A DNA stretch of 64,000 nucleotides, taken from contig NZ_QBKR01000011.1 in NCBI RefSeq assembly GCF_003054245.1, positions 1-64,000 of the forward strand. Direction: 5' to 3'. Each line of letters opens with the position of its first letter. Position 1 is the first letter of the stretch. This DNA comes from Melghirimyces profundicolus. Its GTDB lineage: Bacteria; Bacillota; Bacilli; Thermoactinomycetales; DSM-45169. The notes beneath the pieces were generated by a model, which did not search any database, was not told the DNA's origin, and was given only the letters and a program-made list of their open reading frames with translations. The position numbers and the translations under genes are program-made. Positions 15,366 to 21,711 of the stretch are shown piece by piece.

Positions 15366-15414
15366 GTTATTCCTAGCTGTCCTCAGCAATTCCTTAAACG
15401 CCTTATGGGCGCAC

Positions 15415-15675
15415 ATGGCGGGTTTCTGGTGTATCGATCAATAAGTACCGAACCGTCTCCACTTTCCCATCAACCTTGAACTTACTGGTATCCCCGTCCA
15501 CATGTTCCACAAACTTCACTTCTTCAGCGTCCTTGGGTTCTTTTACGAAAACCTCTTCGGCCGGGCCAGTGGTGACATCTTGTTTAGGTGGCTGCGGATC
15601 ATCCCCCTTTTCCCCACAACCCGTCAACAACAGGGCCAGCGCGAGAAGTAACACCCAAAATTTTTTCTTCAACAT
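15415..15675 (-). pseudogene. Thermonuclease-like lipoprotein, 5' exon
   Basis: ATG at 15,675 follows AAAGGAGAGGAT. The product starts with a lipoprotein signal, MLKKKFWVLLLALALLLTGC, whose lipobox Cys is residue 20, then a Pro/Glu linker (PQPPKQDVTTGPAEEVFVKE). KFVEHVDGDTSKFKV and VRYLLIDTPETRH are the start of the staphylococcal nuclease (SNase) fold; D in G-D-T and D-T-P-E bind calcium in that family. The frame is cut at H by the group II intron. The gene probably encoded a membrane-anchored extracellular nuclease like YncB of Bacillus. Unspliced translation would add RP and stop, leaving no active site. Confidence 0.75.
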
Positions 15676-15916
15676 ATCCTCTCCTTTCCCCCTGATTATA
15701 CGGATGTGCTTGTTAAAAGTTCCCGCTTGGGTAGCGGAATACCCGATCATAGCCACTCGTTGAATGAAGAGAAAGGGACCAGTAGGGAACCGGCGTTTTA
15801 AGGCTGGACATTTCGGGAAAAATGGAGAACAACAATTTTTGACTTGACCTTCGTAACCACGTAAGATAGAAGTAAGAAAAACGATATGAGGATCTCCTTC
15901 ATTGGAGGTTTTACCA

Positions 15917-16141
15917 ATGCAAATTATGATGCCGCCTCACCCTAAGAAGGTGAGAATGGGGGAATTAACCTCCTTGGAGCGGAAAGTGTACCGATTCGTA
16001 AGATCACGCCAAGTTGTCACAAATCTTTCCGGAATGGAACGACAACTGAAGATTGATCCAAAAACGGCGATGAAAACACTGTATAGTCTAAAGCAATACG
16101 GTTTGATTGATTTTCGGATGCAAGCTGTGCCTAAACACTGA
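15917..16141 (+). CDS. Small winged-helix protein, 74 residues
   Basis: ATG at 15,917 lies 8 bases after GGAGG (15,904-15,908). The body is a compact winged helix: LTSLERKVYRFVRSRQVVTN, LSGMERQLKIDPKTAMKTLY and LKQYGLIDF, with helices 2 and 3 followed by a short wing. It is too small to bind a ligand, so it may act as a dimer or an accessory DNA-binding subunit. The next gene at 16,201 opens with a similar helical pattern (LEQDVYTTIIELKIADSTEI, MTLGEVGLVKPG), suggesting the two are related or work together. A terminator lies between them, with a new start 21 bases on. Family not recognised beyond the fold. Confidence 0.6.
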   Translation: MQIMMPPHPKKVRMGELTSLERKVYRFVRSRQVVTNLSGMERQLKIDPKTAMKTLYSLKQYGLIDFRMQAVPKH

Positions 16142-16152
16142 GTCCTTCAAAG

Positions 16153-16180
16153 GAAGACCCCGTTTCTGGGGTCTTCTTTC
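16153..16180 (+). terminator. Terminator after the small winged-helix gene
   Basis: Stem GAAGACCCC / GGGGTCTTC with loop GTTTCT, then TTTCT. Confidence 0.75.
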
Positions 16181-16200
16181 TAGTGAGGTGAACGGTACGA

Positions 16201-16920
16201 TTGCAAAAAGAACCTCAGGAAATCTTGGAATCCTTAGATAGACTGGAACAAGATGTGTACACTACCATTATAGAATTAAAGATTGCTGATTCTACAGAAA
16301 TTGCGAAAGTTTTAGAAGTAGATGAATGGGATGTCATGTTGGCGATCATGACGCTGGGTGAAGTGGGATTGGTTAAACCTGGACTTACCGCTTCAATCCG
16401 AATCCCCCCTCATAATTTCCGGGCGTATCGCCCTGGTTATGATGATCCTTCAGATTATGTGGAAGAATGGATATGCGAAGCACTTGGGGCAAGAAAAACG
16501 TCACATATGACGAAATCCCATGATGGAGTATTGGAAGCGAACGATGAAATCATTCGGATCGAGATTAAGTATGCTTATGAAAGTGGAAATCGGTTAACAT
16601 TCAATAATCTCAAGCCGACGGGTCTTTATCATTTTGCTATCATGCCATTTTGGTTAAATGGAGAAGATCCCAAAACGTATAGCCCTTATACTTGCACCGG
16701 AATCTACATATTATCAAAGGAAACATTAGTGGAGCGATTAATCGATCGTACGAACAAAGTCCAGCTGACTGCCCGGCAAATCCCTCAGATGGATCCTGTT
16801 CGATATACTTTAGAAGACTTTATTCACTGGGGAAAGGATCCCTTTCATTTCCTTCGGGAAATCGTTCTGGAAAATGAAAAGCTATTGGAAATTAACAAGA
16901 ATATTCGTCTGTGGGATTAG
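16201..16920 (+). CDS. Winged-helix protein with a nuclease-like C-terminal domain, function unknown
   Basis: TTG at 16,201 is preceded by GAGGTGA 9 bases upstream. The 239-residue protein opens with a winged helix (LEQDVYTTIIELKIADSTEI, VLEVDEWDVMLAIMTLG). The remaining 170 residues contain KTSHMTKSHDGVLEANDEII, RIEIKYAYESGNRLTFNNLK and GLYHFAIMPFWLNG. The order D (in S-H-D-G), then E-x-K in strand R-I-E-I-K-Y, then an aromatic strand Y-H-F-A-I recalls PD-(D/E)xK restriction-type nucleases, but this is an inference from pattern only. It forms a pair with the smaller winged-helix gene upstream. No methylase is adjacent. The gene is intact within a region full of broken ones, so selection may be keeping it. 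Confidence 0.55.
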   Translation: MQKEPQEILESLDRLEQDVYTTIIELKIADSTEIAKVLEVDEWDVMLAIMTLGEVGLVKPGLTASIRIPPHNFRAYRPGYDDPSDYVEEWICEALGARKTSHMTKSHDGVLEANDEIIRIEIKYAYESGNRLTFNNLKPTGLYHFAIMPFWLNGEDPKTYSPYTCTGIYILSKETLVERLIDRTNKVQLTARQIPQMDPVRYTLEDFIHWGKDPFHFLREIVLENEKLLEINKNIRLWD

Positions 16921-17123
16921 CTTATACATAAGTGAATGCCCACACGCTTGACATTTTTTATTCAATGTAATCAGGGTTTAAGTTCCTTTATTCTGATGTC
17001 AATACAATTTATTTCTATACTCATATCGTTTGAATCTATAACCACTTCATTCCATTCCGCGTTATCAACCTCTTACTTACATTATCCCAATAAAGTCCCA
17101 GATTTTTCATCTGGGGACTCTGA
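16921..17123. other. AT-rich intergenic region
   Basis: About 200 bases, AT-rich, with no frame supported by a ribosome-binding site and no clear hairpin. Confidence 0.4.
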
Positions 17124-17765
17124 TCATTTAAATGTACTTTTTACTACATCTTTTCCTTCCATCACGTCTTTGTTGCCAAAGGTTCCCGTAACATCGGAAT
17201 AACCGGGCTCCAATGATGTAATCAACCACTTTTTCTTATCTTCATAATACGCCAATGTAACGCTATATTCATGGTAGTTGTCCTGCATCTCTCCGTCGGA
17301 GAAAAAGCCCGTATCGACTTCCTGTCGGTGGAGTTCTATAGGGATCATGGCTTCAAATCGATCGGTTTGTTCATTCTTTTGGAATTTATAATAAGCAAAG
17401 TCGATTCGCGTTCCTAAAGCTTTTCCTTTATAGGGTTCGTCATTTCCGTATTTCTTTTCATAACTAAAGCCTTCTGCTTCTTCCTTTTTTATATTGTCTG
17501 TCACCGTTGTGTATAAATCAGCATTTAAGGATTTGTGCGCTTTGACGTATTCTTTGGCATAGGTGTTGACCAAGTCGACGATTTGCTTCCGGGTGTTCTC
17601 TGTATGAAAGGGATTAGGTGTGATTTCCAAGACTTCGGTGTCTTCATCGATGATAACGGTTTCACTGGCAGCTTCCCCCCACGGAAATGACTGTTTTCCA
17701 TACGCTTGAATGGTTCCGTTTTTGGATACGGGACCAAATTTTTTAAAATCACTAGCTTTAGTTTT
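17124..17765 (-). pseudogene. TcaA-like extracellular C-terminal domain, N-terminally truncated
   Basis: The frame is open from 17,765 but has no start codon with a ribosome-binding site. It reads KNGTIQAYGKQSFPWGEAAS, then VDLVNTYAKEYVKAHKSLNA and a beta-rich part (FEAMIPIELHRQEVDTGFFS, YSVTLAYYEDKKKWLITSLE). This resembles the fourth and NTF2-like domains at the end of TcaA-type zinc-ribbon membrane proteins, which sit outside the cell. The zinc ribbon, membrane helix and first domains, about 250 residues, are missing. The break lies just upstream, next to two small overlapping frames. The last residues (KDVVKSTFK) and stop look natural. Confidence 0.5.
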
Positions 17766-17789
17766 TTATAACTATAGTTTTCTCTTCCA

Positions 17790-17906
17790 TCATTCCTTCT
17801 CTTCTGAGATACTGTTTACAGCCCCTCGCAGATCGTGTTCACTAGGGGTAATGTATCGAGGTCGCATTTGTTCCAGGTTCCTCTGCAGTTCCCCACGACT
17901 TTTCAT
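17790..17906 (-). CDS. Small hypothetical protein, 38 residues
   Basis: ATG at 17,906 has GGAGGG seven bases upstream and its first bases (ATGA) overlap a TGA ending the frame before it. The product MKSRGELQRNLEQMRPRYIT continues PSEHDLRGAVNSISEEKE: a short polar helix pair with no signal peptide. The overlap indicates coupling to the upstream frame. No family is recognised. The region is degenerate, so this could be the tail of a larger frameshifted gene. Confidence 0.4.
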   Translation of the reverse strand: MKSRGELQRNLEQMRPRYITPSEHDLRGAVNSISEEKE

Positions 17907-18051
17907 GTTGGACCCTCCGTGTCCTTTTGGATTCGATTTTCGCCTGTGGTGGGTTCCCGGCTCGGATCCAAGGATTCGATTTTTCCGCTGGAGAAATCGG
18001 TCGGCGACGATCCTGTTTCAAGTAATAGAGATCTTTTCCGAAATCCGTCAT
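17842..18051 (-). CDS. Small hypothetical protein, possibly frameshifted
   Basis: ATG at 18,051 follows AGGAGGGAAAGATAT, a strong site, and opens MTDFGKDLYYLKQDRRRPIS. In this frame the product runs 69 residues to 17,842. A neighbouring frame reads TDFSSGKIESLDPSREPTTG and NRIQKDTEGPT and stops in an ATGA overlap with the next small gene, which looks more natural, so a one-base change around residue 14 is likely and the true end would be near 17,904. Nothing is known of its role. It is the first of a short minus-strand series ending in the TcaA-like fragment. Confidence 0.4.
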   Translation of the reverse strand: MTDFGKDLYYLKQDRRRPISPAEKSNPWIRAGNPPQAKIESKRTRRVQHEKSWGTAEEPGTNATSIHYP

Positions 18052-18094
18052 ATATCTTTCCCTCCTGGTTGGGGATGACATCACCCAAACAAAA

Positions 18095-18408
18095 ATCCCA
18101 AAGACTTTGCTGTCCTGCCCAGCGGAGAATCAGCCTGCAAGGGCGTTCAGGGGTAAAAGCTTCTCTGTGTTGCATCCGCAGGCATTTACCCTTGCCCGCA
18201 GCAGGATGATTCGGAGCGGACCGTGCAACCATCTCTGCAGGACAGCATAGCGAGACCGGGGAGCGCAAGCGACCCAGGCGAGACTTGTGCTCTGTGAGTG
18301 CATAGCGAGACCGGGGAGCGTAAGCGACCCAGGCGAGACTTGTGCTCTGTGAGTACAGCCGGAGCGGCTTTGGGTAAATGCTGCCGCTCACTTTTTCACA
18401 ACGCTTCC
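18095..18408 (-). repeat. Dispersed repeat, copy A
   Basis: In minus orientation the copy starts GGAAGCGTTGTGAAAAAGTG, then GCGGCAGCATTTACCCAAAG and CCGCTCCGGCTGT, and passes two 55-bp tandem units before TGCTGTCCTGCAGAGATGGT. The left part holds GGGTAAATGCC and GCTTTTACCCC inverted motifs and ends with GGGCAGGACAGCAAAGTC. The same blocks appear at 25.0, 27.7, 51.5 and 59.4 kb. No protein is encoded. Confidence 0.75.
18245..18354 (+). repeat. Tandem pair of 55-bp units inside copy A
   Basis: Each unit begins GCATAGCGAGACCGGGGAGC, continues with CGACCCAGGCGAGACTTG and ends TGCTCTGTGAGT. The two units (18,245-18,299 and 18,300-18,354) differ at a single base (GCGCAAGC versus GCGTAAGC). Confidence 0.9.
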
Positions 18409-18528
18409 AGGGAACCGATCCGCATTTGTGCGGTTGGTCGAAGCGGTGTCGGTCGGGCATCTGCCGCCTTTTTTTGTCTTCGGGGGAGATCCGATTTTCT
18501 CCAGACTCACCCGGACTGCAAAAGAGAT

Positions 18529-18771
18529 TCACTTCAAAACCTTAACGTTTTTTGGTTGATGGAGGGTCTGTTGGATTTTTTTCTGGAGCTGCCGATTCTG
18601 TTGCAACGCCTGCCAGCCGTCATAGATCTCATTCAGCATCTTTTCCACCCGGGGAACTTGGGTCTCCTGAGAGATGGATTCGAACATTTGTTTCATTGTT
18701 TCGATAATCATTTCTTCTCGTGCTTGCAACGCCATAAACAAGCTTTTATATTCATCTTGATCAAAATCCAT
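18529..18771 (-). CDS. Small coiled-coil protein, 80 residues, unknown function
   Basis: ATG at 18,771 has AAAGGAG seven bases upstream; the longer frame upstream of it lacks a site. The product MDFDQDEYKSLFMALQAREE, then MIIETMKQMFESISQETQVP, MLNEIYDGWQALQQNRQLQK is rich in Glu, Gln and Lys with heptad-like spacing, so a helical or coiled-coil soluble protein is expected. No family is recognised. Upstream on the same strand a short peptide frame (18,873-18,926) runs into a terminator hairpin (18,853-18,873), which may be an attenuator for this gene. Intact, but isolated. Confidence 0.6.
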   Translation of the reverse strand: MDFDQDEYKSLFMALQAREEMIIETMKQMFESISQETQVPRVEKMLNEIYDGWQALQQNRQLQKKIQQTLHQPKNVKVLK

Positions 18772-18852
18772 TCGCAAGCTCCTTTCTCCAACGGAATTGA
18801 GTGGCTGCTCCCCGAACGCCACACAAGAGATGCTTGTCTGTGTTATCACGAT

Positions 18853-18873
18853 GAAAAAGGCCCTCTGGGGCCT
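18853..18873 (-). terminator. Terminator or attenuator upstream of the coiled-coil gene
   Basis: On the minus strand AGGCCC pairs with GGGCCT (4-base loop) and is followed by TTTTTC. It lies 82 bases before the gene start at 18,771. Confidence 0.65.
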
Positions 18874-18926
18874 CAGGGTGATGGATCGCTATATACTGGC
18901 AGAGGAGTGGACCCTCTCAATCTCAT
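18873..18926 (-). CDS. Possible 17-residue leader peptide
   Basis: ATG at 18,926 opens MRLRGSTPLPVYSDPSP and stops at 18,873, exactly at the edge of the terminator hairpin. The ribosome-binding site is weak (GGTAAG). Such a short frame could be chance; its position relative to hairpin and gene is the reason for listing it. Confidence 0.25.
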   Translation of the reverse strand: MRLRGSTPLPVYSDPSP

Positions 18927-19200
18927 CTTACCAAAATAATTATTAATCTTTTAATAAATGAATTTTATATTTATTTTAAGTCGTTAATCTGAATCTTCAG
19001 TGGAACTGAAAACCGAATGTCACTGAATGCCTATCACGCTTAAATGGAGTGGTCGAACGGCTTAACGACCCTGATCGAAGTATCTATTCTCAGACAAAAG
19101 AATCGTAAAAACATTCATCTTGTGACGGATACTCACAGATTTCACCTTCCTTTAGAATCGAAACTTGTATCATCATTTTTTGTTCGAAAGGGGTATTGCG
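18927..19200. other. Intergenic region before the frameshifted small gene
   Basis: The part 18,930-19,000 is very AT-rich. Nothing else supported; the plus-strand frame from 19,044 lacks a ribosome-binding site before 19,201. Confidence 0.4.
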
Positions 19201-19427
19201 TTGGCAGAATATCATGTCAAATTTGTTTTGGGTGGAACGAACTCGGCCATACCGACCAAAAAGTTAAAAAGCGGAGATCGACCGGTTTTGTGTACCGCTT
19301 TTCAGAAGAAAAAGACGTGATGATTAAGGAATCCTTCACCTACCAAAACCAAACCGTTTATCTCACGGATCAGTTCGGAGTGATTTACGATAAGGAGTTG
19401 CAATTCGTTCCAACGGTTGCTGTTTAA
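19201..19427 (+). pseudogene. Small conserved-looking gene with a frameshift
   Basis: TTG at 19,201 follows GAAAGGGG. The first frame reads MAEYHVKFVLGGTNSAIPTK and KLKSGDR; near 19,290 the coding pattern moves to another frame, FVYRFSEEKDVMIKESFTYQ, TVYLTDQFGVIYDKELQFVP, ending at 19,427. Joined, this gives a compact beta-rich protein of about 75 residues. No family is recognised. The shift could be a real mutation or an error. It is the last broken gene of the accessory region before the core genome begins with mscS. Confidence 0.45.
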
Positions 19428-19636
19428 CCCTATCCAATCGATTCAATCCGTAACCGAATGAAACAAACCGATTGAAACCCTTTGTTGGATAAAAGTCTCC
19501 GAATTGAAATTATTCGGCCATAGCAGATGGCCCCCGGTGCACCCTTTAGGAAACGACATTCTTTTTCTAAAAGACGAAACCTTTCGCGATGTGGAAGGCT
19601 TCGACATAAGCTTTTTAACGAAGGGTTGCTGATACA
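19428..19636. other. Intergenic region upstream of mscS
   Basis: About 210 bases without a supported gene or clear hairpin. Confidence 0.4.
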
Positions 19637-20446
19637 ATGCGTATTTATACCACATCCATCTTTGGCTCGCTTGTAACGGCGGGGATCATTATTGCCGTAT
19701 CCATGCTGGTTTATTTCATTCTGAAAGGCATCATTACCCGTGTAGCGAACCGAAAGTTGAAAAAGGACGATGATGCCAGCCGATTCCACACGCTGACTTC
19801 GGTTCTGACCAGCTTGGCCGCTTACGGGATCTTCTTCATCGCTTTCGTCATGGTATTGAATGAGTTCGGTGTCAACACCTCCGCCATTCTTGCCAGTGCC
19901 GGCATCCTGGGACTCGCGATCGGCTTTGGTGCGCAAGGCTTGGTAAGTGATACAGTCACCGGCTTTTTTGTGTTAGTGGAAGATCAAGTAAACGTCGGGG
20001 AGTATGTCACCATCGGGGGGTATTCCGGAGTCGTGGAGGAAACCGGCCTTCGACTCATGAAGCTGCGGGGATTCAACGGGGATCTTCATTTTATCCCGAA
20101 CCGGGAAATCGCCTCCTTGACCAACCATTCACGCGGCAACATGCAAGCACTGGTGGACATCAGCATTTCCTACGATTCGGATATCGATCAGGCTGTCCGT
20201 GTGCTGCAATCGAAATGCGATCAGATAAAGGAACGCCTCCCCCAAATCGTGGAAGGCCCCAATGTCCTGGGAGTTCAGGCTCTCGGTTCATCCGATGTTG
20301 TGATCCGGATCCTGGCCCGGACGGAGAATGGAGAACAGTGGGCAGTGGAACGGGAACTGAGAAAAGAATTGAAAATCGCATTGGACCAGGCAGGCATTGA
20401 AATCCCATTTCCCCATCAAACGGTGCTCTACAAGGAAACAACTTAG
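19637..20446 (+). CDS. MscS-family mechanosensitive channel
   Basis: The 269-residue protein has three hydrophobic helices (VTAGIIIAVSMLVYFILKGI, LTSLAAYGIFFIAFVMVLNE and the pore helix AILASAGILGLAIGFGAQGL), then VSDTVTGFFVLVEDQVNVGE and YVTIGGYSGVVEETGLRLMK, the conserved MscS beta domain. The C-terminal part forms the cytoplasmic cage. The size fits small YkuT-like channels (about 270-290), which open on membrane tension and release solutes during hypo-osmotic shock. The ribosome-binding site is modest (AAGGGTTG). It stands alone, closed by a strong bidirectional terminator shared with the tRNA-Thr/tmRNA unit. Confidence 0.9.
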   Translation: MRIYTTSIFGSLVTAGIIIAVSMLVYFILKGIITRVANRKLKKDDDASRFHTLTSVLTSLAAYGIFFIAFVMVLNEFGVNTSAILASAGILGLAIGFGAQGLVSDTVTGFFVLVEDQVNVGEYVTIGGYSGVVEETGLRLMKLRGFNGDLHFIPNREIASLTNHSRGNMQALVDISISYDSDIDQAVRVLQSKCDQIKERLPQIVEGPNVLGVQALGSSDVVIRILARTENGEQWAVERELRKELKIALDQAGIEIPFPHQTVLYKETT

Positions 20447-20541
20447 ACTGCCAAGAATATCGATTCTGAATAACAGAGTAAACCCTCTTTATCCCAACGG
20501 AAGTTCAGATTCATTCAGGCTTCAATCACCGGTCAGTGAAA

Positions 20542-20577
20542 CGAAAAACCATCCCGCCGATGTGGGATGGTTTTTCG
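20542..20577. terminator. Bidirectional terminator for mscS and the tmRNA/tRNA-Thr unit
   Basis: A 14-bp stem CGAAAAACCATCCC / GGGATGGTTTTTCG with an 8-base loop; A and T runs flank both sides. Confidence 0.9.
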
Positions 20578-20578
20578 T

Positions 20579-20654
20579 TGGTGCTGATGGAGGGATTCGA
20601 ACCCCCGACCCCTTCATTACGAGTGAAGTGCTCTGCCAGCTGAGCTACATCAGC
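20579..20654 (-). tRNA. tRNA-Thr (anticodon CGT)
   Basis: A full cloverleaf is visible: acceptor GCTGATG / CATCAGC, D arm AGCTCAGCTGGCAGAGC, anticodon arm CTTCA-CTCGTAA-TGAAG with anticodon CGT, T arm TCGGGGGTTCGAATCCCTC, and an encoded CCA. It reads ACG codons. It follows the tmRNA gene by 20 bases and probably shares its promoter. Confidence 0.95.
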
Positions 20655-20674
20655 ACGATATTGCATTGGGTAAA

Positions 20675-21041
20675 TGGTGGAGGCGAGCGGAGTCGAACCG
20701 CTGTCCGGAGACATCGCCACGTCGGCTTCTCCGAGCGCAGTCGCCGTATTCAGATCTCACTCATCGAACTGCCCGACGACAGGCGCTCCGATGAGCCAGC
20801 TGCCTTTATTTCGCTTCCCGGCCGGCAGCGCGTCCGGTCAGCTAGCCCGCTTCAGTTATGAGACCCGGTCACTCCACACGGGCGATGGAGAGCCGGATCC
20901 TGGCCGGCTTGGATTAAGCAGCCAGAGCTTGAGGTTGTTGTTTGCCAGTTACATTTGGCAATCCGCGTTTTTACGAAGGACGCAGCCCCTCGGCTCGCTA
21001 CCGACGCTCGATCTGCCCCCGTCGAATCCCAAAACGCCCCC
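20675..21041 (-). ncRNA. ssrA: Transfer-messenger RNA (tmRNA)
   Basis: The 367-base RNA starts GGGGGCGTTTTGGGATTCGA and ends GGTTCGACTCCGCTCGCCTC with an encoded CCA; the ends pair as an alanyl acceptor stem. The tag frame reads GKQQPQALAA and stop (GGC AAA ... GCT GCT TAA), so stalled proteins would receive A-GKQQPQALAA, ending in the A-L-A-A signal for ClpXP. The tag is shorter than the 14-codon Bacillus one. A strong promoter lies 42 bases upstream, and the smpB gene, whose product loads tmRNA on the ribosome, is the next gene. The layout rnr-smpB-ssrA is typical of Bacillales. Confidence 0.95.
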
Positions 21042-21082
21042 GGGATGGAAGACGGAGTTTTGCTCAAGCTTCAACAGAATAT

Positions 21083-21111
21083 ATTATAACACCCTGCCGA
21101 CGGCTTGTAAA
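21083..21111 (-). promoter_or_regulatory. Sigma-A promoter of ssrA
   Basis: On the minus strand TTTACA and TATAAT are spaced 17 bases apart, 42 bases before the tmRNA 5' end. Confidence 0.75.
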
Positions 21112-21159
21112 GCCTTATTTATAGAATGGACCGTCGCCGTCCATTTCATCCGACAAAGA

Positions 21160-21627
21160 TCATCGCATCATTTTCTGCTTCAACTGACGGCGGATCTCCC
21201 GGTCCGCGTCCCGTTTGGCGACAGCCTGCCGTTTGTCGTGGAGTTTTTTCCCTTTGGCGAGGGCCAATTGGATTTTGGCGAACCCGTTCTTAAGATGCAA
21301 ATCCAGCGGGACCAAGGTAAACCCTTTTTGCTGGGTCAATCCGATCAGTTTGTTGATCTCTTCTTTGTGCAGGAGAAGTTTCCGGGTGCGCGTCGGATCA
21401 TGGTTGAACCGGTTTCCCTGTTCAAAGGGGCTGATGTGCATGTTGAGGAGATACACCTCGCCCCCGTCGATCCGGGCGTAGCTGTCTTTCAGGTTGACCC
21501 GCCCCTGCCGGATGGACTTGATCTCCGTTCCGGTGAGCACGATGCCCGCTTCATAAGTATCTTCGATGTGATATTCGTGCAAGGCTTTTTTGTTCCGTGC
21601 CACCACTTTTACTCCGCCTCGGGACAT
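21160..21627 (-). CDS. smpB: SsrA-binding protein SmpB
   Basis: The 155-residue protein contains the SmpB core: [60 protein letters not shown] and the basic C-terminal tail [19 protein letters not shown]. SmpB binds the tRNA-like part of tmRNA and brings it to ribosomes stalled on broken messages; its tail probes the empty mRNA channel. Length is normal for the family. The gene lies between rnr and ssrA on the same strand, about 84 bases after rnr, with GGAGGTGAGAC before the start. No anomalies. Confidence 0.97.
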   Translation of the reverse strand: MSRGGVKVVARNKKALHEYHIEDTYEAGIVLTGTEIKSIRQGRVNLKDSYARIDGGEVYLLNMHISPFEQGNRFNHDPTRTRKLLLHKEEINKLIGLTQQKGFTLVPLDLHLKNGFAKIQLALAKGKKLHDKRQAVAKRDADREIRRQLKQKMMR

Positions 21628-21711
21628 CGTGTCTCACCTCCGTTCGTAAAAAATGCATTCTTAAGTATATCAACACACAGGAAGAGCCGTCAACCGGAAA
21701 AGAGACCGGCG

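Larger units (their letters stand above)
14727..15414 (-). mobile_element. Group II intron, internally deleted, inserted in the nuclease gene
   Basis: The minus strand changes from nuclease codons (ACCCGCCAT) to GTGCGCCCATAAGG at 15,414, the GTGYG start of group II introns, and leaves through CCCTAC at 14,727 (AY end) into CCCCGGTTAGGG, the next nuclease codons. Removing it joins H to P in D-T-P-E-T-R-H-P-R-L-G with no frame change. Domain V is intact at 14,806-14,839 and the end of the maturase is present, but the element is only 688 bases against about 2-2.5 kb for full introns, so most of domain I and the reverse transcriptase are gone. It cannot move by itself; whether it still splices is doubtful. 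Confidence 0.8.

Noticed and set aside
15403..15756. Longer start of the nuclease lipoprotein at 15,756
   Set aside because: ATG 15,675 has AAAGGAG and gives a signal peptide at the very N-terminus; the upstream codons would bury it.
18245..18354. CRISPR array
   Set aside because: The 55-bp units are directly adjacent with no unique spacers, only two per site, and no cas genes are present.
17903..18532. A 209-codon minus-strand frame through repeat copy A
   Set aside because: Most of it is the repeat itself; only the last codons may belong to a small gene.
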